Part shown: piece by piece, positions 7,948 to 13,509 of the stretch
Numbering within the stretch: position 1 is the stretch's first letter
How the letters are laid out: every line of letters starts with the position of its first letter
NCBI GenBank assembly: GCA_030642545.1
Contig: DAOWNP010000026.1
Coordinates: forward strand, 1-13,509
DNA from: Desulfobacteraceae bacterium
GTDB taxonomy: Bacteria > Desulfobacterota > Desulfobacteria > Desulfobacterales > DAOWNP01
Direction: 5' to 3'
DNA: 13,509 bases
Program-made: the position numbers and the translations under genes
Notes under the pieces: model-generated
The model's database searches: none
Told to the model about the DNA's origin: nothing
The model's input: the letters and a program-made list of their open reading frames with translations, nothing else

Positions 7948-9408
7948 TTAAAGATCTGTTTTTAATTTAAATTTTATTTTGTTCTGATATTTTGACATGT
8001 TAGCATAATTGATTGTAACATTTGAAAATAAATCAGATTTTTCAAGTGACAATTTTACATTATCTACAGATTTAAATGTATCAGCGTCTCCGGATATTAT
8101 AACATTTGTCTGGTTGAATACAAAATTTGTAAGTATAATATTTTCTTTATCAGAAATAACTCTGCTAATTTCATTTAAAACGTTAATGACTTTTACTGTG
8201 TTTTTTCCGTCAATAAATAAAAGTTTGTTTTTTTTAGTCTCTTTTAAATTAGCTTGCATCTGTAAAAGAGGATTAAAAACTTTTTTTGTTTTTGGAAAAA
8301 CAGATTTGAAAACTGTATGTATTTTGGTGCTTACCTGATCTGTTTTATTGTCTATATCATAGAGTTTAACAAAGAAGGTTAATATAGAGAGAAATAGTAT
8401 AATTAGAAAAATAGAACCGGTTTTTAAAAAATCTTTTTTATATTGCAGCCATTTTTTCTTTTTGGTAAATTCACCTTTTCTAAAATTTAAATTACCCTGG
8501 TCTTTGATTTTCATCAAAGCAAGTGCAAGTGCATTGTCAAAATATTTTTCGTCCCATCCATGCTTAACAGTCATATCATAAAAAAGACCTGATTTGTCTA
8601 ATAAGTTTGTTGTTTTTACTGGTATATCAAGAAGTTTTGATAAATTTTGTTCAAAATCAGGTTTTATCAGACCGGAACCTGACAAAAAAATTGTTTCAGG
8701 TAATGCCTCTATATTATATAATTCTGAAATAGCAGCAATAGTACGTTTGATATTTAGGGCAAATGTTTTTTCAAGTGAGTTTGAAGTTATATTGATTTTA
8801 AAAGTTCTTATAAGATATATAGAGTCAGTAAATCCAGCAAAAATCTGGCTGTTGTTTTGATCAATATCTATATAGAGCCAGTTATTTTTTAAGGCATGAT
8901 TTTTTGAAATATACAGAGCTGTTCCATAGCCGTTTAAGGTTAAGATGTCAGGATTAATATCTTTTTTTGATAAAACAGTTAACAGGTTAGAAAGAGTATC
9001 GTTTTTTATGCAGGCAACAAGAATATCTGAAATTTTTGTATCGTTTGTAAATGTATTATAAAGATCAAATGTCAGAGTCATATTTTCAACAGAAAAAGGA
9101 AGAGATGATTCAATCTCAAAGGGTAGAATCTGGGAAATTTTATTTCTGTTTGTAAAAGGGAGTCTTATGTTGTGAATATAAATATCTTCCAATGGATATG
9201 AAACCACACAAACTGCTTCATTAAAATCTATTTTTTCAGATACTTTTAAAAGAGTGTCCGGGATTGCTTGATGAAAATCTTCTCTGCTCTTGAGGGCAAT
9301 GGGAATACGGACATATGCTGATAAAACATTTTCTTTAATACCGCAGGTTACAAGAACAGCTGTAATTGCGTTGTGTCTGATATCAAGCCCTATAATTTTT
9401 TTTCCCAT
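7948..9408 (-). CDS. gspL: T2SS platform protein GspL (actin-like/PilM-type)
   Basis: A 486-residue protein recruiting the GspE ATPase to the membrane. Residues 1-310 form the cytoplasmic actin-like fold, starting KKIIGLDIRHNAITAV (3-18) with later PilM/GspL-like strands such as LPFEIESSLPFSVE (95-108) and the ETIFLSGSGL segment (238-247). The conserved NFRKGEF (308-314) immediately precedes the membrane helix, as in GspL proteins. The helix is about 330-349. The periplasmic part (350-486) contains a coiled region and a ferredoxin-like domain. A weak GGTG ribosome-binding site lies just upstream. This is the first gene of the block, so its promoter must lie in 9409-9550, beside a MITE insertion. 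Confidence 0.92.
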   Translation of the reverse strand: MGKKIIGLDIRHNAITAVLVTCGIKENVLSAYVRIPIALKSREDFHQAIPDTLLKVSEKIDFNEAVCVVSYPLEDIYIHNIRLPFTNRNKISQILPFEIESSLPFSVENMTLTFDLYNTFTNDTKISDILVACIKNDTLSNLLTVLSKKDINPDILTLNGYGTALYISKNHALKNNWLYIDIDQNNSQIFAGFTDSIYLIRTFKINITSNSLEKTFALNIKRTIAAISELYNIEALPETIFLSGSGLIKPDFEQNLSKLLDIPVKTTNLLDKSGLFYDMTVKHGWDEKYFDNALALALMKIKDQGNLNFRKGEFTKKKKWLQYKKDFLKTGSIFLIILFLSILTFFVKLYDIDNKTDQVSTKIHTVFKSVFPKTKKVFNPLLQMQANLKETKKNKLLFIDGKNTVKVINVLNEISRVISDKENIILTNFVFNQTNVIISGDADTFKSVDNVKLSLEKSDLFSNVTINYANMSKYQNKIKFKLKTDL

Positions 9409-9469
9409 TTAACACCAATTTTTTTTTATTTTAAATTGATTTTTTGCCTTGAACCTGAAGAAATTTTCA

Positions 9470-9496
9470 TTCTGCAACAACCTGTCGATCATGTTT
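9470..9496. repeat. 27-bp direct repeat, copy 1 (gspL leader)
   Basis: The segment matches 10201-10227 in the same orientation at 23 of 27 positions, with an exact core AACAACCTGTCGA at 9476-9488. On the minus strand it lies about 60 bp upstream of the gspL start, while copy 2 lies about 70 bp upstream of the intI remnant start. Weaker similarity (AGAAATTT and an A/T-rich tract) continues toward both starts, suggesting a duplicated leader or recombination scar. Confidence 0.7.
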
Positions 9497-9513
9497 CTTA
9501 GTATGTTCAATAA

Positions 9514-9535
9514 ATTATACAGAGTAATTTGTCAA
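9514..9535 (-). promoter_or_regulatory. Candidate promoter elements for the gsp block
   Basis: On the minus strand a perfect TATAAT (complement of 9514-9519) sits about 105 bp upstream of gspL, and a perfect TTGACA (complement of 9530-9535) is only 10 bp away. That spacing is too short for one sigma-70 promoter, so each hexamer would need a poorer partner. The MITE begins 25 bp further upstream. This is a weak call based only on motif match in AT-rich DNA. Confidence 0.25.
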
Positions 9536-9559
9536 TCTCTAAAAGTTTCTATTTGAGCT

Positions 9560-9826
9560 CAGTAGTGTCCGGTTAGGAAATTGCGTGAAAAAAAATAGAT
9601 AAAATAGACAAAATACGGAAAGGTTAAATGTTTTTTCCGCTATTTTAGAATAAATTTCTTGAATTTCTAAGTTTGCTTCACCAAAATTGCGGAACTCGCT
9701 CGTGCCTCGCTCAAACAATCGCAATTTTTTGGCTGCGCTGCACTAAGAAAATTCTACGAGATTTATTCAATACGCTACAAAAACAAATAAACTTTCCTCA
9801 TTCAAAATTCTAACCTGACACTACTG
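9560..9826. mobile_element. MITE-like foldback element with 9-bp target duplication
   Basis: A 267-bp non-coding element is bounded by inverted repeats CAGTAGTGTCCGGTTAG (9560-9576) and CTAACCTGACACTACTG (9810-9826), which pair at 16 of 17 positions. It is flanked by the perfect direct repeat ATTTGAGCT (9551-9559 and 9827-9835), a target-site duplication. Inside, further arms pair imperfectly: 9648-9671 with 9743-9768, and CCAAAATTGCG (9681-9691) with CGCAATTTTTTGG (9720-9732). The whole unit can therefore fold back. The interior is more GC-rich than its surroundings. No transposase is encoded, so it would be mobilised in trans. A 9-bp duplication would fit an IS4-type DDE transposase, but the parent family is not determined. 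It sits between the gspL promoter region and the integrase remnant. Confidence 0.85.
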
Positions 9827-9835
9827 ATTTGAGCT

Positions 9836-10132
9836 ATATATTTTGGTTAAAATCTCAATGTGTAGCTGTTTCAAAAAAAGAACCTGGCAGGCTGTTAAGA
9901 AGCTAAGTATAAATTTAAATTTTTTGATAGAAAATATTTTTTTAGCTTATGTCACTTTGTTGTTCCATTTTCTTTGGATAATTCTGTCCTCTACAATGAT
10001 GAATAAAGCTCAATATCCATTGACTATATGTGTTTCCGGTATTATAAGTACAATGATTAGAGCATAGACTTCTTTAACCTGATCCATTAATTTTGCTTCT
10101 GAATTAGGGTGAAACCAAGGTTTATTTTTCAT
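9836..10132 (-). pseudogene. intI: Integron integrase (IntI) N-terminal remnant
   Basis: The minus strand from the ATG at 10132 reads MKNKPWFHPNSEAKLMDQVK, which resembles the start of integron-type tyrosine recombinases (KPWFHP...LMDQVREVLR). A -1 frameshift just after this lets the match continue as NHCTYNTGNTYSQWILSFIH then NYPKKM, the SAM-like N-terminal domain (compare HYSYRTEQTY..WI..FI...HP..M). After a stop, a third frame gives LTACQVLFLKQLHIEI, matching the LNALLFLYKQVL helix of the family. Everything beyond about residue 95 is missing, including the catalytic domain with its R-H-R-Y residues. The remnant runs up to the 9-bp repeat beside the MITE, and no integrase sequence is recognisable on the far side. 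It is transcribed away from the two plus-strand cassette-like genes, as intI is from its array. The match is from memory of the family, without a database search. Confidence 0.72.
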
Positions 10133-10200
10133 AATATCAATTTTAATATTACAATGGATCAAAATTAATTTTTCAACGCAGAAATTTGGATAAGTTGGTG

Positions 10201-10227
10201 TTTTGTAACAACCTGTCGAACAAGTTT
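10201..10227. repeat. 27-bp direct repeat, copy 2 (intI leader / possible attI region)
   Basis: Second copy of the repeat at 9470-9496 (23 of 27 identical, core AACAACCTGTCGA at 10207-10219). It lies between the intI remnant start and the first cassette-like gene, where attI would be expected. The preceding GTTGGTG (10194-10200) is a loose match to the GTTRRRY recombination core. Assignment as attI is speculative. Confidence 0.5.
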
Positions 10228-10284
10228 TCTGGAAACTTCTGCAATCAGTGATCTTGGCGATATATTTTTGGGAGAATATATATA

Positions 10285-10728
10285 ATGGATGAAAATCCGG
10301 TATGGAAAAGTTTAAAAGGCACTCGACAGTATTGTGTTATAGCTATAGCATTTGCGTTTGGTATTTATGTTGAAAATATTATCAATATCTTTTACGGATT
10401 AAGTTACATGCAAGCATCTGCTCTTGCTGGTGCATCAATTTTTCCTGCAATCGTTGGTGGTATTGTTGGATTGACAGCTTATCGTATCTTTTTTAAGTAC
10501 ACTGTTTTTTCTATTGTTTTGGGAATAGCATTAGGTGAGGCTACGTATGCCATTCTTGGCTCATTCCTCGTCCAACCAGTTAACGGAGTTGAAGCTACAT
10601 TGGTATCATATGGCAAACCAGTTAAAACATTTTTTTGTGCGTTTTTTGCTGGAAGTGTAAGCGGAATTATTTTAGCTATTTTTAACAAAAAAAAGTGGTT
10701 ATGGAAAATAAAAAGAGCCGAAGGTTAA
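10285..10728 (+). CDS. Four-helix membrane protein, putative integron cassette gene
   Basis: A 147-residue protein of unrecognised family. Four membrane segments are predicted by eye at about 15-37, 43-66 (rich in Gly/Ala), 70-95 and 113-133. Short charged ends occur at both termini (MDENPVWKSLKGTR; KKKWLWKIKRAEG), and the last helix is followed by a strongly basic tail, suggesting that this end is cytoplasmic. The ATG has a GGGAG ribosome-binding site 10 bp upstream (10270-10274). The TAA at 10726-10728 overlaps GGTTAAC, and an attC-like right end lies about 30 bp further on, as expected of an integron cassette gene. Small membrane proteins of unknown function are frequent cassette cargo. 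No catalytic residues can be pointed to and the function is unknown. Confidence 0.8.
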   Translation: MDENPVWKSLKGTRQYCVIAIAFAFGIYVENIINIFYGLSYMQASALAGASIFPAIVGGIVGLTAYRIFFKYTVFSIVLGIALGEATYAILGSFLVQPVNGVEATLVSYGKPVKTFFCAFFAGSVSGIILAIFNKKKWLWKIKRAEG

Positions 10729-10765
10729 CCCGGGCATCAAGTACCACTTACGATTAACGTTGGAC
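10723..10765 (+). other. Short attC-like recombination site after the membrane-protein gene
   Basis: The right end TTAACGTTGGAC (10754-10765) has the form of an attC 3' end, with a perfect GTTRRRY core (GTTGGAC, 10759-10765). The left end GGTTAAC (10723-10729) matches the RYYYAAC box at 6 of 7 positions and overlaps the stop codon. Between them ATC-AAGT-ACC-ACTT-AC-GAT can form a small imperfect hairpin, and GTTA can pair with TAAC outside it. At 43 bp it is shorter than usual attC sites and its outer boxes pair poorly, so it may be degenerate or truncated. Confidence 0.45.
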
Positions 10766-10771
10766 TCTGTA

Positions 10772-10790
10772 TTTTCTTAATATAAGAAAA
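10772..10790. promoter_or_regulatory. Perfect inverted repeat upstream of the HEPN gene
   Basis: TTTTCTTA and TAAGAAAA form a perfect 8-bp palindromic pair around ATA, ending 29 bp before the ATG of the 605-aa gene. It could be an operator, a weak RNA hairpin or chance in AT-rich DNA. A TATAAG overlaps its centre (10781-10786), but no well-spaced -35 is seen. Confidence 0.35.
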
Positions 10791-10819
10791 ACTATAAAAC
10801 AAAAAGAGCAGGTTGTCAA

Positions 10820-12637
10820 ATGATTTTTCCAAAAGAACAAGATTGGATTGATTGGGATATAAAGGAAGAATTACATAATTTTTTTTTGTTAAGGTGGGAG
10901 GAAATATTTAATCAAGATACTTTTGACTCTTGGCAGGTTCGTGCCTGTAATTTGAACACCATATTATATGAAATTTTTGAAGCTCTTGATACTGTTGACA
11001 AAATTCATGCTTTTCACCCGAATATAATTTTCTTGATCAAAGAGGCACAACAGATCGTAAAGGAAGATATAATAATTAAAAAATATTTTTCTTTTATACC
11101 GCATTACTTAAAAGACCTTGAGTTAGAATATGAACAAAATATAAAAAACGAAAACAAAAAAAATACTGTTAACGTACAAAAACTTATCAAAGTTATGATT
11201 GGCCATTTATCTGATTATAGAAATAAATTAATATCACATTTGAAAGAGCTAATTGAAAATCCACCGAAAAAGTATAAGCATGAAATATATTTTCTGACAA
11301 TGGCGTTTGGAATAGAATTGAAATCCATGGGCTATTCAACTCTTGCTCTTCGTGATTCTCATAATATATTGATAGATAATGAAAATGGAACCTTTTTGAA
11401 TCGGTTTGCAAAATTGATTGATCAATTTTCAGGAAAAGAAAACTTGTATTTTTGTTATTTTATGATTTCCTGGCCAGGAATATTTCCGGATTTAAGTGAA
11501 AATAATATAGAATTAATTAATAACCATCCTGAAAAAGAATTGTCTGTTGATGAAAAAGAATTTTACCGACAGGATTCTGAAGCTACAATAGCTAAAATTA
11601 GAGTAACATCTCTTGATGTTTATTCAGCACGAGTTGAAGCAGAAAGGAAACTCCAATCTCTTTTTTCTGTGAGTATGCTTTATAAGCCTACAAAGAAAGC
11701 TATTATAAAACATAATAAAACTCTTATTGTGTCAGAGGAAATCGGGTTAAAAAAATGTATCAATCCAGATTTATCTTTGAAATATATCCGTGATGCCAGA
11801 AAAGCAGAAGATAACATCGCTCAATTTTGGAAATTAACTGAGAGCATGAGTGTAGAAGATGCTGCTCAATTAGCGGCTTCATTACAGTATCATAAATTAG
11901 CACTTTTATCTCCAAGTGACGAAGCAAAACTGGTCAATTTGTGGATTGCTCTTGAATCATTAGTTCAACAAGGAGGGAAAAATATAATTGATAGGATAAC
12001 AAGATATATATCCTCAAGTGTGGCAATTGGATATATTTATCTTATGATGAAAGCCATACCGGTTGATATTCGCAATCTATGGAAAAATTTGGATACCAAT
12101 ATTTTACGATCAAAACTGCCCAAATCAACAAAATATATTTTGCATCCATTTGATTTGCTCACAATCCTTTTGGATAAAAAGGACGGGGAATTGATTAAGG
12201 ATTTTTTAACTCTTGTTAAAGATAATCCATTGTTGTTGTACAGAATTGGATGCCTTTGGAAAGATCCTTTCAGTGAACCAAAGTTTTTAATAAAGAGACT
12301 TAAAAGGCATAAAAAAAATATTGAGTGGCAAATCCGCCGTATTTATCGAGCAAGAAATTATGTTATGCATAAAGGAGTGTGTCCTTTGCAAACGCGACAA
12401 CTTATTCAACATTTGCATAGCTATTATATTGTAACTATTCATAATTTGATACATGACCTTAAAATCAATTCAGAATGGAGCATTAATGATGCATTGGAAC
12501 ATCGTTTCCATCTTTATGAATATTTCTGTAAAAAGATAACTGATGGCGAAAAAGTAACAACTGAAGCTTTATTTAATCCATATTTGATTTTGTTTGAAGA
12601 AATGGAAACTTCTGCCTGGGATGGAAAATGGTCATAA
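10820..12637 (+). CDS. Large HEPN-domain protein (ApeA-like putative defence RNase), integron cassette gene
   Basis: A 605-residue soluble protein with no signal peptide or membrane helix. The C-terminal part looks like a HEPN domain of the Apea type. A helix with NLWIALESLVQQ (373-384) is followed, after a long insert, by a helix carrying RNYVMH (512-517), the R-X4-H motif of HEPN ribonucleases, and another long helix (about 523-547). In the family the Arg and His form the RNase site at a dimer interface. The N-terminal 340 residues are mostly helical and not recognised; they may be a sensor. ApeA-type HEPN proteins are known antiphage effectors acting by RNA cleavage, so a defence role is inferred, not shown. 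The ATG has a GCAGG ribosome-binding site 7 bp upstream. The TAA lies inside the first box of a strong attC site, and an attC-like site lies upstream, making this an integron cassette of about 2 kb, long for its class. A non-defence HEPN role remains possible. Confidence 0.82.
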   Translation: MIFPKEQDWIDWDIKEELHNFFLLRWEEIFNQDTFDSWQVRACNLNTILYEIFEALDTVDKIHAFHPNIIFLIKEAQQIVKEDIIIKKYFSFIPHYLKDLELEYEQNIKNENKKNTVNVQKLIKVMIGHLSDYRNKLISHLKELIENPPKKYKHEIYFLTMAFGIELKSMGYSTLALRDSHNILIDNENGTFLNRFAKLIDQFSGKENLYFCYFMISWPGIFPDLSENNIELINNHPEKELSVDEKEFYRQDSEATIAKIRVTSLDVYSARVEAERKLQSLFSVSMLYKPTKKAIIKHNKTLIVSEEIGLKKCINPDLSLKYIRDARKAEDNIAQFWKLTESMSVEDAAQLAASLQYHKLALLSPSDEAKLVNLWIALESLVQQGGKNIIDRITRYISSSVAIGYIYLMMKAIPVDIRNLWKNLDTNILRSKLPKSTKYILHPFDLLTILLDKKDGELIKDFLTLVKDNPLLLYRIGCLWKDPFSEPKFLIKRLKRHKKNIEWQIRRIYRARNYVMHKGVCPLQTRQLIQHLHSYYIVTIHNLIHDLKINSEWSINDALEHRFHLYEYFCKKITDGEKVTTEALFNPYLILFEEMETSAWDGKWS

Positions 12638-12760
12638 CCAATCGTTGCAAGGGACAAGCGGACAGTGAGGTTTTCCGAGATTTAGCCTTGCTGATCAACT
12701 TACAGGTTAATAAAAGTTTGTGCAGCAAATCCCGCTTGTTTTTGAGCTCAACCGTTATGT
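12632..12760 (+). other. attC: Integron attC recombination site
   Basis: A 129-bp imperfect palindrome. The outer boxes TCATAAC (12632-12638) and GTTATGT (12754-12760) pair at 6 of 7 positions. Next come GTTG (12644-12647) with CAAC (12749-12752), then CAA (12648-12650) with TTG (12742-12744), then ACAAGCGG (12654-12661) with CCGCTTGT (12732-12739), an exact 8-bp stem. Inner arms TTGCTG (12688-12693) and CAGCAA (12723-12728) also pair. The right end TTTTTGAGCTCAACCGTTATG closely resembles the GAGCTCAAC-GTTRRRY end of typical attC sites, and 129 bp is within the normal range. The R' core deviates from GTTRRRY at one position. The stop codon of the HEPN gene lies inside the first box, the usual cassette layout. 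The region is more GC-rich than its surroundings. Confidence 0.85.
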
Positions 12761-12806
12761 GTGAAATAAGGACTCGCCCAAAATTAACCAATCCAGAAGG
12801 GAAAAA

Positions 12807-13509
12807 ATGGCAAACGGAAATAATAATTTTGAAGCAACGTTATTTAATACAGCAGATAAGCTGAGGAAAAATATTGATGCGGCGGAATATAAAAATGTTG
12901 TTCTGGGGTTAATATTTCTTAAATATATTTCAGACTCATTTCAGGAACTTTATGACAATTTGGAAAAGGATGAGTTCTCAGATCCGGAAGACAGAGGCGA
13001 ATATCTTGCGGAAAATATCTTTTTTGTATCGCCAAATGCACGTTGGAAAAACTTGCAGGCAAAAGCCAGACTGCCTGAAATTGGGGTGGAAATTGATGAT
13101 GCTATGAGCGTCATTGAAAAAGAGAATGCGGAATTAAAGAATGTTTTACCAAAGGTTTACGCCAAACCCAATCTTGACAAATCATCCTTAGGGCAATTAA
13201 TTGATGTTATTTCAGATATTGAACTAAAGGCTGAAAAAGAATATTCAAAAGAGCTGCTGGGGCGGGTGTATGAATACTTTTTGAGTGAATTTGCCAGTGC
13301 CGAGGGTAAAAAAGGCGGGCAATTTTATACGCCAAAATCTATCGTCAACTTGATGGTTGAGATGATAGAGCCATACAAAGGTCAGGTCTATGACCCTGCT
13401 TGTGGCAGTGGTGGAATGTTTGTGATGAGTGAAAAGTTTGTTGAAGAACATCAGGGAAACATTCAGGATATTACCATTTACGGGCAGGAGTCTAATCAAA
13501 CCACCTGGA
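12807..13509 (+). CDS. hsdM: Type I restriction-modification methyltransferase subunit HsdM (5' part)
   Basis: The first 234 residues of an N6-adenine DNA methyltransferase, cut by the window end. The N-terminal HsdM_N helical domain (about 7-140) includes FEATLFNTADKLRKNIDAAE and YKNVVLGLIFLKYISDSF. It is followed by ELLGRVYEYFLSEFA, GGQFYTP (170-176, a hallmark of HsdM) and SAM-binding motif I DPACGSGGMF (196-205). The catalytic NPPF motif would lie beyond the window. The start follows AGAAGGG by a few bases. HsdM works with HsdS for modification and with HsdS and HsdR for cleavage; those partners should lie to the right. It begins 46 bp after the attC site. An hsd operon is far larger than a normal cassette, so it probably lies just outside the array. 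Confidence 0.96.
   Translation, partial: MANGNNNFEATLFNTADKLRKNIDAAEYKNVVLGLIFLKYISDSFQELYDNLEKDEFSDPEDRGEYLAENIFFVSPNARWKNLQAKARLPEIGVEIDDAMSVIEKENAELKNVLPKVYAKPNLDKSSLGQLIDVISDIELKAEKEYSKELLGRVYEYFLSEFASAEGKKGGQFYTPKSIVNLMVEMIEPYKGQVYDPACGSGGMFVMSEKFVEEHQGNIQDITIYGQESNQTTW

Noticed and set aside
9530..9535. TTGACA paired with TATAAT (9514-9519) as a standard sigma-70 promoter
   Set aside because: The spacing is 10 bp where about 17 is needed, so they cannot serve as one promoter; kept only as weak candidate elements.
9539..9724. A 61-residue minus-strand reading frame inside the MITE
   Set aside because: It lies almost wholly within the foldback element, runs through its inverted repeat and has no family resemblance; it is a by-product of the repeat.
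9843..10067. A 74-residue plus-strand frame with a TTG start
   Set aside because: It is antisense to the integrase remnant, whose minus-strand pieces match a known family; there is no ribosome-binding site and no recognisable domain.
1..13509. CRISPR array, tRNA or rRNA genes
   Set aside because: No regularly spaced repeats with unique spacers and no tRNA- or rRNA-like segments were seen on either strand.

Overview
The window is strongly AT-rich DNA with two unlike halves. The gene families, the base composition and the type II secretion (T2SS) gene order suggest an anaerobic Desulfobacterota (old Deltaproteobacteria, Desulfobacterales-like) chromosome. That placement is an inference from gene content only.

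Left half (about 284-9408), all on the minus strand: a compact T2SS block transcribed gspL-gspM-gspN-gspC-gspD-gspE, followed by a secreted YidD-like protein and a TPR membrane protein that closes the unit. GspD is the outer-membrane secretin and GspC the PDZ-bearing connector. GspL and GspM form the inner-membrane platform, GspE is the cytoplasmic ATPase and GspN is an accessory protein. The platform gene gspF and the pseudopilin genes gspG-K are absent from the window, and the block stops abruptly at gspL, exactly where a mobile-DNA region begins.

Middle (9409-10284): a non-coding junction holding a 27-bp direct repeat in two copies, a 267-bp MITE-like foldback element with terminal inverted repeats and a 9-bp target duplication, and the frameshifted N-terminal remnant of an integron-type tyrosine recombinase (IntI) on the minus strand.

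Right half (10285-13509), plus strand: the arrangement reads as a decayed integron. Divergent from the intI remnant lie a four-helix membrane protein followed by a short attC-like site, and a 605-aa protein with a C-terminal HEPN RNase motif followed by a well-formed, about 129-bp attC site whose first box contains the gene's stop codon. Next comes the 5' part of hsdM of a type I restriction-modification system, cut by the window end. The main discovery candidate is therefore a large HEPN (ApeA-like) putative antiphage effector carried as an integron gene cassette, in a small defence neighbourhood, behind a dead integrase.
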